DNA from: Hericium rajendrae
Lineage: Eukaryota > Basidiomycota > Agaricomycetes > Russulales > Hericiaceae
Assembly (NCBI GenBank): GCA_033439255.1
Contig: CM065880.1
Coordinates: 3,162,001-3,226,000, forward strand
Direction: 5' to 3'
Length of the DNA: 64,000 bases
How positions within the stretch are numbered: the stretch's first letter is position 1; the number at the start of each line of letters is the position of its first letter. Below are positions 24,162-34,828 of the stretch, piece after piece. The notes beneath the pieces are model-generated. The model searched no databases, was not told where the DNA came from, and saw nothing but the letters and a program-made list of their open reading frames with translations. Made by a program: the position numbers and the translations under genes.

Positions 24162-26337
24162 CTACCGCACTTGGAATATCTGCACAATGGCATTATCCGG
24201 CATGGGAGCCTCCGCGTTCTCCTTCACAACATACCGAATCTCCACATCCAGCTCGCGGATGTTCTCCTCGCTCTTCTTGCACGTGAATGTCCCCGTCACC
24301 ACCGTCCCTGTGCGTCCTCCATTAACACTACGCGCACGCAGATACACAGAACATACGCACCTTCCTCCACCAATATCGGATCCCTCAACAAAAATATCGT
24401 CTGTTTCCAATGTGTCGGCTCGCTCTGCGGCCCCGTACTGAAGCTGGTGATGTGCGCGTGCTCCTTGTCCTTCGCGCTCTGACTCGCCGCACGCCGCGGC
24501 TTCCCGCTGTGGCTCGCGCGCCGCGGGAGCTGCCACACCTCCGCGAGCACGCCGCCGCCCTCCTTTGCGATGTGCGCCTGCGTGCCCGCCGGAATCGGCT
24601 CGCCGCGCGCGTTGAAGAACGTGTCGAAGTAGAGGACGAGCGCGTGCACCTTGGTGCGCCGCTCGGCGGTGGACACGAGCGTGAAGGGCGCGGTGAAGTC
24701 GAGCTGGCGAGGGGTCACGTCGCGCAGGAAGAGGTCCTGGGTGCCATTGTTAGTTGTTTTGAAGGGGAGGGAAGGGCGGGGTGTACCTTTACGGTGTAGG
24801 GCTCGCTGACCATGCTGTCGGGGCCGACGACGTCCACGATGGCGTCGTCGTAGACCTCCTCCGCCATCGCGGACAGGTCGAACCCTGCGGCACGTCAGCG
24901 GTGACAACCAACGTGAAAGACGGCCACGCACCATACACGTCGCTCCAGAACCCGACGCGCTCCTTGAAGATCTCGCTCCCCTCGCACAGCCCGAGCTGCA
25001 TCTGGCACTGGCTCGGCGCCATCACGCCCCCGGGCTTCAAGAACCGGTCGCGCGCATGCAGCACCGAGTCAAGCATCGACTCGTACAGCAGCGCGTAGCC
25101 CATCCACTCCGATATGATAATGTCAACGTACGTGATGTCGTCCGGCAGCACGATCTGCTCGACCTTGCCCTGGATGACGGTGATGACGTCCTCGAACCCA
25201 TTCGCCTTGACGATTTCGCGGGCCTTGTTGGCGATGTCGCTCGCGTCGACGGCAAGCACGCGCCGCGCGCCCGCTTTGGCTGCGAAGAGTGAGAGGATGC
25301 CCGTGCCGCAGCCGACGTCGAGCACGACGGCGTCCGCGAAGAGCTGCGGGTTTGTGAGGACGAACGACGCGTACGACGCCGTGCGCACGCGGTCCTGGAT
25401 CATCACCGCATGGATGTCTGCCACCCGTCAGCTTTCCGCCATGCACGATGGAAGAAGGGGGAGCGCACCGTTGGCGCCGTAGCTCTGGAAGTAGTGCGTG
25501 TCGTCGTCACGCGTGCTCGAGCCCGCGGCCGGCTCGTCCGCAAGGGCCGCTTGGAGACGCGAGACGTCGAGCTGCTTCTGCACGAGCGCTTTGTACTCGG
25601 CGAATTCCTGCTGCGTCTCCTGGAGCTTGCGTTCGAGGAAGCGCAAGCGCTGTTCGAGGGCCGCGGGCGGCTGCTCCTCGTCCTCGGACCAATCGCCTGA
25701 GGGTGCCACTGCGACACGACGTTGATCAGTGATAAATGATAAAGATAGATTAGACAGTTTTCGCAACCGATTCTGAACCATTTCGAAAGCGGTTGCAAAA
25801 ATTCTCTATTTACCCAGACTTACGAAGGAGGGGGTCGTCCTCGACGACGGGTAGCAAATATTCATCGGATGTGAAGATAGGCTCCTGTCCGGTGAGCGAT
25901 TGCAGCGCTGCCGGAGACGGTTTCTGCGAAAGCACCACACACAAATCTGCATCGATCCTCATTCGCAAAGTACGACACTCACCTCTTTCCGGATATAATT
26001 GATCAGGCGAATGCGACAGTGAAAGTCCAGCCCTGTCCCCCCGCACAGGTTGGCCAGGGGTCGCGCGCACCTGATATGAACACGCACCTAACCGCGTGCA
26101 CACCGCGCTAAGATCGAACCCATGCGTCGTCTTGTCGTGCGCCAGTGCCTCCGCGGCCGAGGCGAATGTTTTATCTTCGAACAGCGATCTGCACGGCTGC
26201 CGAGCCAGGTCGGCAGAGTCGGAGACCCAGTCGCTCCAGGTCTCCTGCTGCTCGTCGCCGTTCGATATCGAGCCCGTGTCGTCGTCGGATGCGTACTCCA
26301 GGTCCAGGGCCGGAGACGCGGGGAGTCGTAGGGTCAT
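24162..26337 (-). CDS. PRMT3-type protein arginine methyltransferase
   Basis: It transfers methyl groups from S-adenosylmethionine to protein arginines; PRMT3/Rmt3 members modify ribosomal protein S2 in the cytosol. Eight exons (26088-26337, 25983-26032, 25824-25923, 25469-25708, 24932-25417, 24787-24884, 24361-24736, 24162-24307) give 581 residues. The N-terminus is acidic, with a zinc-finger-like segment (PCRSLFEDKTF, then ALAHDKTTHGF) that has one Cys where PRMT3 has a CxxC pair. A coiled segment follows (LEQRLRFLERKLQET). The catalytic core has VLDVGCGTGIL, the double-E loop SEWMGYALLYESML and THWKQT. The C-terminal barrel carries a basic insertion (PRRASHSGKPRRAAS). It is convergent with esterase copy 2, with about 170 bp between them. 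Confidence 0.92.
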
Positions 26338-27458
26338 GTTGCGCTTTGTACAGATATTTTTGCGGGAGAGGGGCGGCGCGCTCTGCCAAGTTCTGGAAAC
26401 AAAATCTGGTTGCCATATCTGGATGATATTCGCACGATTTCTATTGCTAATAGGGTATCCGAGAGTCGGTCAACGTCGCTCCTGACGTTGCACGAACGTT
26501 GAAGCCATGTCCTTTTGACGGTTTCTCTATGTTAGTATAATTGGTACGTAAATTCGGGAGGTCGGACTCTCATGAAATCAAGGCAAGAGTCGTCTTCACT
26601 TGCTTGGATTTCCGAGTCTGTTCGGGTTTCTACGTCTTGACTCATGCTAGTGCGTTTACTACCGTTACCCTTCGCCCACTTGCCTCGCTTACATTGTTTA
26701 CGGCGTTCGCAAGCTATGCGAATGCATGGCTTATCCTTGGAGATAGAAGCCCTTTTGTCTCGTCGTGACAGCGGGCGCAGTTAAGCTGTTGATGGTGGTC
26801 CGAAAACAACTCCACTTACCCCAGGCCGAGTCATTTTCCAACCATCGAATACAACAATCCTCTCGAATGGAAAGCCTGTTTAGTCGGCAACTGATGCACA
26901 TGATAGGCTCTGCGTGACTCTCGAGATGATGAGATGACTAGCCCGGCTATAGAACAACGTCCGGGTGCGCGTTGCGCAGCCTTTCTTCCAGGAAAGGCCG
27001 CCAGTTCACTGTTTCGCATGTCACATCCTTCGCATACTCTTGCTAATGCGTATGGACCTGCAGAGTACTCAGTTGGCCACTGACCATGTGGCTCCCAGGG
27101 CCAGCTTCAGCTGCGCAACAGATGGCGCGTCTTTTCAGCGCCCGTCATCACATCACTCAGCACCATTCAGCTCGCAAAGGCGCCGATTCGGCTACGTACC
27201 CTTAACAATTCGGTGGCGTTCCGCATCTGCACGTCCTCAGACACGTATCCGCATCCTGAGCCGCGCGAGCGGTTGCCACACGTGCGGCGCAGTCATATCC
27301 ACCAGGAAGGACCCGACGGTACGTGGCGCTGACTCGATTTTGCAGGGGAAGCGTGTCCCGGCCTAGGCCACTGCCAGGAGCTCAGACCATTGTGGGTGTT
27401 GCTCGCAGCAGGGACAAGAGCTGCTCGTCGTCCTGAGAGTGTGGGCCGCCGGCTATGG
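26338..27458. other. divergent intergenic region
   Basis: This is the spacer between the PRMT gene (minus) and the small Ser-rich gene (plus). I see no supported gene and presume promoters for both. Confidence 0.4.
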
Positions 27459-27465
27459 TATAAAT
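27459..27465 (+). promoter_or_regulatory. TATA box
   Basis: TATAAAT lies 87 nt upstream of the ATG at 27546. Confidence 0.5.
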
Positions 27466-27545
27466 GGCTGCGCGATGGACCCAGTCCTCAGCGCCAACCG
27501 CCCCTCCCAGAACACCAGCATCACCCCACAGCCACCAGCGCACCC

Positions 27546-27974
27546 ATGTCTTCTGACCACTCCAAGTCAGACAGCCCCGCTTCGTCAAAGGCCTCGCTGC
27601 TATCCACCGAGACTACATCCTCCACCTTCTCAAAGACCGCGAAGCAGAAGAGCACGAAGCATTACCTTGCGAACCTCGCGAAGTACGCGTCGGGCGGGGG
27701 CACGAACAGCAAGGCGGCGTCCGCGCCCAATGTCGCCTCCCCGTCCTCTCCATCGCCCACGCCCACCCCCGCGCCGGCATCGCAGTCGCAGACGACGCTG
27801 GTCAACCCCGCGAACGCGCGTCCTCCACCGCCGAAGAACTACGAGGCCGCGTTCGGCGCGCTCGCGACATCGTTCGGGACGGCGGGGCACGCGCCCGTCG
27901 TGGTCAAGAAGGCGAAAAAGGCGGACGCGCAGCCGGCGGCGTCGTCGAGCACCAGCTCTGCGCCGTGCAAATGA
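27546..27974 (+). CDS. small Ser/Pro-rich protein, possible family member
   Basis: An intronless frame of 142 residues with its own TATA box. The N-terminus is Ser/Thr-rich, followed by a basic helix-like segment (KSTKHYLANLAKYAS), a Pro/Ser/Ala-rich linker, a short motif (NYEAAFGALATSFG), a Lys patch (VVVKKAKKA) and a Ser-rich tail. No signal peptide or membrane span. It is the first of four small genes between 27.5 and 36.6 kb. Its FGALATSFG segment resembles LGQMASKYGYG near the C-terminus of the gene at 33750, so it may be a distant member of that family. Function unknown. Confidence 0.6.
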   Translation: MSSDHSKSDSPASSKASLLSTETTSSTFSKTAKQKSTKHYLANLAKYASGGGTNSKAASAPNVASPSSPSPTPTPAPASQSQTTLVNPANARPPPPKNYEAAFGALATSFGTAGHAPVVVKKAKKADAQPAASSSTSSAPCK

Positions 27975-30896
27975 GTGGCTCCGCGTCTCGATGGTATGCT
28001 GCCCTCGTCCAGCTTTCGAGCGAATGCTGATGCGCGGTGGTCTGAAACGACAGGTACGCGCCTGTGCGCTGATGTTTTTTTTCCTTGCGCCCCCGGAAGA
28101 GAGGTTTCGGGTTTGCTTTCGCTGGATTTGTGGTGGATAGGGTATTGTTATAGGTATTGATATTGCGTTCGATGGATACTGTTGATAGGTATACGTGGAA
28201 AGCTTCTGTGTTAGTCTCATTTACCTCTTTCTGCTGTATCAGTGTCATGTTTTACCTGCTATCCCGTGCGGTGCATTCTCAAGGCCTCCATACCCCGCCT
28301 TACCCCGCCTTACCCCGCCCTCGAACCTGGTGGAGGGCCGCAGCCTTCCCGATCTCCGTCGGTGCCGGCAATATCGTCATGGCTTGGCGCCAGATTCAGA
28401 TGGATCTCAGATCCGATCAAGTCCAACCTGCCTCCGCTTACGTCATATGCCCTCGGATGATTTGCGTTTGTCTCCGTCTTCCTCGACACGTCGTCAGTTC
28501 TGCTTGAGCGGGTTCTACCAGGCTCTACCTTCACGCAAACCTGTTCGTCATGCCGTTATTCTCCTGTATCTTGCTTTATCTAGGTTGACTGCCATTACTG
28601 GCCCCAAAAGCACGCAACGTATTTGATGCTCACAGCGCATGGAGCGCAGCAGGCCTACCACTGGCCCACCCGCAGCAGGCTCGCTTCTTCCTTGTTCCTC
28701 CTTCTTGCATCCCTGCGTCGATCCGCAGCAGGAGTTCTGGCGCTATACGCTGGGACCAACCCTTCCAGATCACCACAAAGTCCCGCTGTCGTGACGTCCG
28801 CTGAGCCGCCCCTGCGAGCATGCTGCACCGCGCAGCAGGGCGTCGAGCCGACTCGAGCGGACGCGCATCTTCGCGAAACACTTCGTTTCTCGGACTTCAT
28901 GGAGTGCGAAGGTGTGCCCTTCTTCCATCCGGGGCACTGATCTGCGTTGCCCGGCAATGCGGCTTGGGCCTGAGGATCGCAGCGGGGCAGCCGCGCACGG
29001 TCGCCCAATGCAGCGCGCCTAGTGCATTCCATCGGTGCCGATAAGGTCCTATGCCTTGTTCTTCCACGCCAGACTCGTATGCATCATGCCTTGGGAGGGC
29101 CGCAGCAGTTTCGGGCGGTTATAGAGGCTGGTACTTCTCGTAGATCCAGACATCCCCGCCGGAGCACCTATCGGTAACACGGGGATCCGGTGCTGTGCAG
29201 CGCCCACATGTTGAGCCTGGGCGGGCCTGCGCTGTATTTTGTAGGCTTCACCGCAGGATGTCGATGCGTAAGTGCCAGGACTGACTCAGCTTCGACAAAG
29301 CCCCGATAATGATTCAGACGTCCTTACACCCAGCGCATGACATGTGGAGCTACATTTTCTAGCCCGCTTGTTTCCAGAAATCGACAACGCCACTCGTGAC
29401 GATATCTTCACTCATGCAACTCTTCTGACACCGCCCTTTGTTTCGACATTCATCATCACTTCCATAAGCAGTAACCGTCCCAATGATGCCGATTTACCAC
29501 TCACCTCTTGACTTGTTCTGCCAGAACCCACACGCAATGCCGAACCGTCTTCACAATTAGGACCACCGCAGCCAAGCATCGCGATGAATATTGGATCCTT
29601 CGGTATCCCGTAAAGCTTGTACCGATTGGTGTCTATTTCGTCTAACTCAATATCACTCGCCCAGGGCCTTGATGGCCATATAGTACCGTGTGTATGGCAT
29701 TCTCCATCGGACTACTGGATGGCGTAGTACAAGCAAGGTCCATTAATTTTGACAAGATAAAGTGGTTCCATGGATGTCATTCTGCCGAGACGTCAAAATT
29801 GTACGTCCTTTGGCTTTTCTACTTATATCATTCCATGTCCAATCTCGGATTGCTGTCGGATGCCATACGGCAGTCCTTGGGCGGCCCTGTCTGCTAATTT
29901 TTAGAGTCTGATTCCCGGCCCACGATGGTGTAGCTGAGTAAATACAGCAGCCTCTGGATCGTAAGGCAACACAGCATCCGCTTACCAGCGATATTCGTGC
30001 CAGTGACGGAGACTGGCTGATCTGGCTGACGACAAGCCGCACTGGCCATTTCCGACTTGTCGAGAAACGCGCTGGACGTCTGCTGCCACTGGATAGATCT
30101 TGGATGAGGCCGAAGTGCTCCGGGCACTCGGACCCGTCCGAGCCGGCCGCGCGGCGATGCGGGATCCCCGCAAATGCTGCATTGCTGCTGCAATGCGCCC
30201 GACGCCGTCCGACAGCCCTCGATTTCGACCGCAACTGTATGCCATATGGCGGCAAGATCATACAAGGTCAGCACGCAAGCGGCATGAGATGCGGTTCGTA
30301 ATCTGATAAGATCAATTTGATTCTAATGGTGGTCAATAATCAATACTGGCTCCTTACTACGAATCGACCGCGAGGGTACCCCGCTCTCTATGACATGAAC
30401 GCGCCCACGATAAATACACTGCAAAGGTATCCAAAGCCCTTGGACGTGGGTATGTGCTCCGGAGTGCGAATCAACTGTGAGAGTACCCCGCCCCGCCACA
30501 TCGCCGATAGCCGATTTCGAACGGCGCGATATTCGCACGACGCACGCACTAGGACAAAGTTCCCCGGTCCACGAATATGAGATACGGGGACCTGCCTGCT
30601 TTCATTTGTTTTTTGGTGCGCATGACGTGGATAACCCCGCCGGGCACGCAGGCGTTGTTCCAGACACAGAACCCAAAACGTGGTGTCCGATCGGCCAATA
30701 GCTCTCGCCTGTGCGTCTGACTCAGGATGCTTAACGACATTGGACGCGGTGATTCCAGCCGAGTCACTGACATGCCGCCGTATCCCCACAAAAAGAAGCG
30801 CTGGAATATGCAGGCGTACGACATATAAGATGCCAGGCCATGGCGCAAAGTTAACACCATCTTTCCAGCGAATTAACCGGATACTCGCTATTTGCC
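27975..30896. other. 2.9-kb gene-poor region
   Basis: No gene is supported by domain, splice pattern or signal. Several overlapping frames on both strands (for example 28655-29032 minus, 29743-30261 minus, 30388-30912 minus) look like chance frames in GC-rich DNA. It holds the 10-bp tandem repeat at 28291-28320 and several scattered CCGCAGCAG-like words between 28640 and 29115. Confidence 0.45.
28291..28320. repeat. 10-bp tandem repeat, three copies
   Basis: The 10-mer TACCCCGCCT occurs three times head to tail, with one mismatch in the last base. Each copy contains CCCCGC, whose complement GCGGGG fits the SYGGRG consensus of fungal carbon-repressor sites (Mig1/CreA type). A regulatory role is only a guess. 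Confidence 0.6.
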
Positions 30897-31271
30897 ATGT
30901 CGCAAAACCCACCGAGCACCCCTACCCCATACACGGAATCCGACCCAACGGCACAACGCAACCCCCCCTCCGTCCCCTCGCCACCCATGCCACCCTCGCC
31001 CACGTCCTCGACCGCCGCGCTCGTCCCGAAGCCGCTGCTCCCGCAGCGGAAAAGTGTCCTGGAGAGGCTGCTCAGCAGCTCGAAGCACCCGTACACGTAC
31101 ATGTCGGACATGGGTCAGTCTCAGTCTGCCGCCCTTGTGCTTGGCTGGTTGGCTGACGGGGCGCCAGCAGGTCTTGCTGTCGACGCGGCTCAGACGTCCG
31201 CACCCTCATCCTCATCCGCTGCTTCGAAGAGGAAGTCGTCCGATGGGGGGAAGAAGGGGAGTGCGAAGTAG
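30897..31271 (+). CDS. small paralogous protein, member 1
   Basis: Exons 30897-31113 and 31168-31271 (phase 1) give 106 residues. The N-terminal half is Pro/Ser/Thr-rich. SSTAAL, then VLERLLSSSKHPYTYMSD, forms the motif shared with the genes at 33750 and 35954. The intron follows that motif directly, as in the other two. The 54-nt intron has no stop and keeps the frame, so an unspliced 124-residue form could also be made. The acceptor is a CAGCAG tandem, allowing a one-residue difference. The tail is Ser/Lys-rich (KRKSSDGGKKGSAK). A TATAAG lies about 70 nt upstream. Function unknown. Confidence 0.65.
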   Translation: MSQNPPSTPTPYTESDPTAQRNPPSVPSPPMPPSPTSSTAALVPKPLLPQRKSVLERLLSSSKHPYTYMSDMGQSQSAALVLGWLADGAPAGLAVDAAQTSAPSSSSAASKRKSSDGGKKGSAK

Positions 31272-31717
31272 CGCGTCCCTGCTCTGACACGGTTTTCCGG
31301 CTGCAGTGCATATCGAATGTCTCTGCATTTTGAGGGGAGAAGAGGATCGGCGGTCGGTTGTATTTGTTTTGGAAGGGAGGGAAACGACAGACCCGCTTGC
31401 AAGACCACGGTTGGGACTCGATGCTCTATGCTTTGTTGCAGCTTTGCCTATTTTTTTTTGTGAAGACATCCTGCTACGGTATATCCGTACTAATGGTATC
31501 CCGCATTACCCTTCTATGCGGATGGGTGATGGGTGAAATCAGCAGTAATTCAAAGAATAAATATGCAGTTCCAAATCCGCATGTCGGGCTAAATGCAACA
31601 CGCTCTGTGCTCCAACGTCGCACCGCTTGATGGCTTGAACTGACTCACGGTCCATCTGAAGGCACCGCGTGGGATTGGGGCAGCAGGATCTGCATCAAAA
31701 TGGTGAGTAGCCCAGAA

Positions 31718-31780
31718 CAACAGGGTTGCCAAGGCGGCTTGGTCGGTGAGTCAACGAGGTTCGAGAACCACTCGGTACCG
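31718..31780. repeat. diverged direct repeat, copy A
   Basis: About 62 bp similar to 31876-31935. Shared words include GGTTGCCAAG, GTGAGTCAAC and GTTCGAG, in the same order and spacing. Confidence 0.6.
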
Positions 31781-31875
31781 CTCAGCAGTCCGATGCACTG
31801 ACGATCTGTACATAGGGCTATCAGCTCTGCAAATTGCGCGCATCGAGATACAAAGGCGTCTTACTGCTCGAGCAA

Positions 31876-31935
31876 GCAACCTGGTTGCCAAGACCAGCTT
31901 GTGAGTCAACCATGTTCGAGCGCCATTCGATGCCG
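31876..31935. repeat. diverged direct repeat, copy B
   Basis: Second copy of the repeat at 31718-31780, starting about 158 bp downstream of it. Both copies end in a short GG/GC-TACCG or GATGCCG word. Origin unknown. Confidence 0.6.
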
Positions 31936-33619
31936 TTGTTTTTTGCAGTTCAGGGCTTGCCGCGCCAGAATGTCAAAAGTTTCCATTTAACCGTCGATCA
32001 CGGGCAAGGCCAGGTTCCTAAAGGAAATTGCGTGCGAGATGAGCGATGCACACATGTTCAAACTGCAGACTTACTGCCGTGAAGGGATCCAGAGCGCTCA
32101 GGTCAAAGGGCGACTGGCGCCCAGCGCTTGCTGGATATGTGCATGTCGACACCGAGGAATTGGAAATTTATGTGTCCAATCTGCGAGTGTGATGAAGGCG
32201 GCGCGTGACCATCATCGAGTTTTATGAAAAGGCCTGTCGACGACGCTATGGTGTGGCATTGAAATTTGACTACAGCCGATTGTTTCTTGCCTGGTGAGAT
32301 AAGACACGGCGAGTTCTTTACAGCACATTATCGCATATCATATAGCAGCAATATGCTGGTGCAGGCTCCACGCGTCTGGTCCACTAAAGCTCGCAGAACA
32401 GCTGCATCCGAGCTCGACATGACTAGCAAAGTCCCCGGCGTTTGAAGATGAGACAGAGTGAACCAACCGATTATAAACACGCACATGAGTATCTCTGAGA
32501 AAGAAACCTCTGCACTGTGGTCAGCATGACCTCGCACTGGCGGCATTTGGAGTCGTTGTACATTGACTCGAGGACGATGGACGAGTTGAACGTGTGGTGG
32601 CGTAAGCGCCCACAGAAGTGACGGAATAGGCGGCCCGAAATGCCGTCGCGCGCAAAGCTCCCGCCCGAAATTCTTCTCTGTAATCTTGTAAGACTTACGT
32701 TCGGTGGTCCACGCAGTTGTCTAGACCTCTTCCTCTTTCCTTTCATCAATTCCGCAGCATTTTGGGTGATGCACGTACCTCGCGCTCTGCGGCACGAGAC
32801 GAACATGCGCAGTCGCCAAACGTTTTGCCAGAAGTCTCCTGCTGCGCTCCCGATTGCGCTCTGGGCGTAACGACGCCGGAGCGCCCTGCAGGTGCCAACA
32901 TTATTGGGGTTGCGACCCTAGGTGCCTGTCATATAGCTGGACAAGCTCCGTAGGGGATTGGGACACGTATCGGGCAACTGTGCAGGTGATTTTTCGTCGA
33001 CGAACAAGCATCTAGAGGACTTGTTGCACTGCTTTGGCGTTGTGAAGAGACAACCTGTGCTATGTTGTGTTTGGCGATCCCAGCATCAGTGCTGCAAGCT
33101 GTGGTGGGCGCCTGTGGTGTTGGTCTTGGCGCTCAGATCAGCCTTCGACGATGCGCCAAGTGGCTGGGTGCCCCAGGAACACGGCCTGCGACCTTCGATT
33201 CGCAGCAACAAAAGATTGCAAAGGGGTTTCCAGTCAGACATCGTGATAGTTTCCAAACATAACCCTTCGAACAGATGAAAATTCAGTTTCATCTTTGACT
33301 TCTGCAACTCCTGTTGATCAGGCTGATACCTGAACAGCTTCGACGATCTGCGAGTGTTCGTCGGGTCTACTACAGGAATCATAGTCGCAGCGCGCTTCCG
33401 CAGGGGAGGTTTCGAGTCAAATGCCTGACTCGCTGAGACAGGCGCCCTCGTTCCTGTATTCTATTCTGGCTTCCAGTCACCGCCACCCGATGATCCAGGC
33501 GCATGACTGCGTTGAATCACGCATCGCTGTTTGTCCCTCGAGTCAATGATCGTCTTCATTGACATCTCGCGCCTATGACTGCGGAGAAGTGGCGGGCCAA
33601 GGCGCAGCAGTGCGTGGGT

Positions 33620-33627
33620 GGTATATA
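33620..33627 (+). promoter_or_regulatory. TATA box
   Basis: TATATATA lies 130 nt upstream of the ATG at 33750. Confidence 0.5.
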
Positions 33628-33749
33628 TACTTTGAAAGTGCATCCAGAGACTCCACAAGCAGCAGCAGCAGCACAGTGAGCTCTCCAGTCACATCAGACA
33701 CACTAGCAGCACCCCGTCCAGCACCCAGCAACCCAGCAACCACCCAACT

Positions 33750-34201
33750 ATGCCCCAGACACAGCTCGCCACCCTCGCATACTTCCCTGAGCCGTCGAAG
33801 AAGTCGAAGCCGTCCTCATCCTCCGCTTCATCTTCTTCGCCCTCATCCTCCACCGCGTCGCTCGTCGACGGCAAGAAGTCCTCCAAAGGAGGCCTGCTCT
33901 CGGCGCTCCTGCGCCGATCGAAGCATCCATATACCTATATGTCGGACGCAAGTGAGTATTCACCCATTGTAGCCATGCGCAAGCCTGAGCATGATCCCAA
34001 GTCTTAGCGCCAGACGCGAGGTCCGTCGTCTCGCACGAGTCGACCGCGACGCTCGTCGCGAGTCCTCCGCAGAAGGCATCTGCCACCACTGCCACCACCA
34101 CTGCCACCGCGCCGAAACGCAAACCGTCCCCCGACGAGGTCCTTGGCCAAATGGCCTCGAAGTACGGCTACGGCCTGCCGATGGGCCGATATCACAAGTA
34201 G
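33750..34201 (+). CDS. small paralogous protein, member 2
   Basis: Exons 33750-33951 and 34008-34201 (phase 1) give 131 residues. The N-terminus MPQTQLATLAYFPEP closely matches MPQTDLSGLAYFPST of member 3. A Ser/Lys stretch and SSTASLVDG lead to the shared helix GGLLSALLRRSKHPYTYMSD, followed at once by the intron. The second exon encodes a Ser/Thr/Ala linker and a C-terminal motif (DEVLGQMASKYGYGLPMGRY). No signal peptide, membrane span or known domain. The helix is amphipathic and basic, so membrane or partner binding is possible. Confidence 0.7.
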
Positions 34202-34828
34202 TCTTGTCCTGTCGTGTCTTCTTCCCGGGCGGAGCGGGAGGCAAAAGATACTTTAGCGCGGACGAGATACCCCATCTGCACTCGTATAATGGTAATGTAC
34301 TGTACTCTCACGGTCTGCCTTGCGCGGTTATAATGCCTCGGTAGTGTAATGGATGGATTTCCTCGGTTTAGAACAGTGTTGCAATGACATCATCTGTGCT
34401 TGACGACGCCTCCTCGACCATGAGAGTCGCCCATTTAAGCCGTGTTAAGCCTGAAGCACCCAGAAACAATCGCATCCGATCAGAATTACCCAGTGGGGAT
34501 GCTGGCAATCGGACAGCCTCTTCCACCTCGTCTCAGCTCTATGTCATCCGACGCTTTGATCCCCGGCAGCACAGACGATCGAGCCTCCAGATCGTCCAGA
34601 TCGCCCTCCGAGGTTGCTAAGGAAAGACGATTCCGGGGTAAAGCACGGGGTCGTTGCAAACGAGCCGGCGGGGGGCGCATTCTATGGAGGGGGATCGTAC
34701 TAGAATATCTGTCCCGTCCCGAATGGCAAAAATACCAGCGGCACTCGCAGCGCTTCTATGCACGTTTCGCATGGCAAAGAGCGCACTCGCACTGTAGAAC
34801 GGATTAACAGCAGACTCGACGTCGGCGA
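34202..34828. other. intergenic with possible decayed repeat
   Basis: A 121-codon frame at 34442-34807 is basic and Ser/Arg-rich. It has no domain, and I do not call it a gene. A GACCATGAGAGTCGCC word near 34417 resembles the start of the repeats that follow. Confidence 0.35.

Larger units (their letters stand above)
31272..33619. other. 2.3-kb gene-poor region
   Basis: No gene is supported. It contains a diverged direct repeat (31718-31780 and 31876-31935). Frames such as 32640-32870 and 32958-33278 lack features of real genes. The last part is the promoter of the gene at 33750. Confidence 0.45.

Noticed and set aside
28291-28320. Tandem repeat considered as a CRISPR-like array
   Set aside because: There are no spacers between the 10-bp units, and the genome is eukaryotic.
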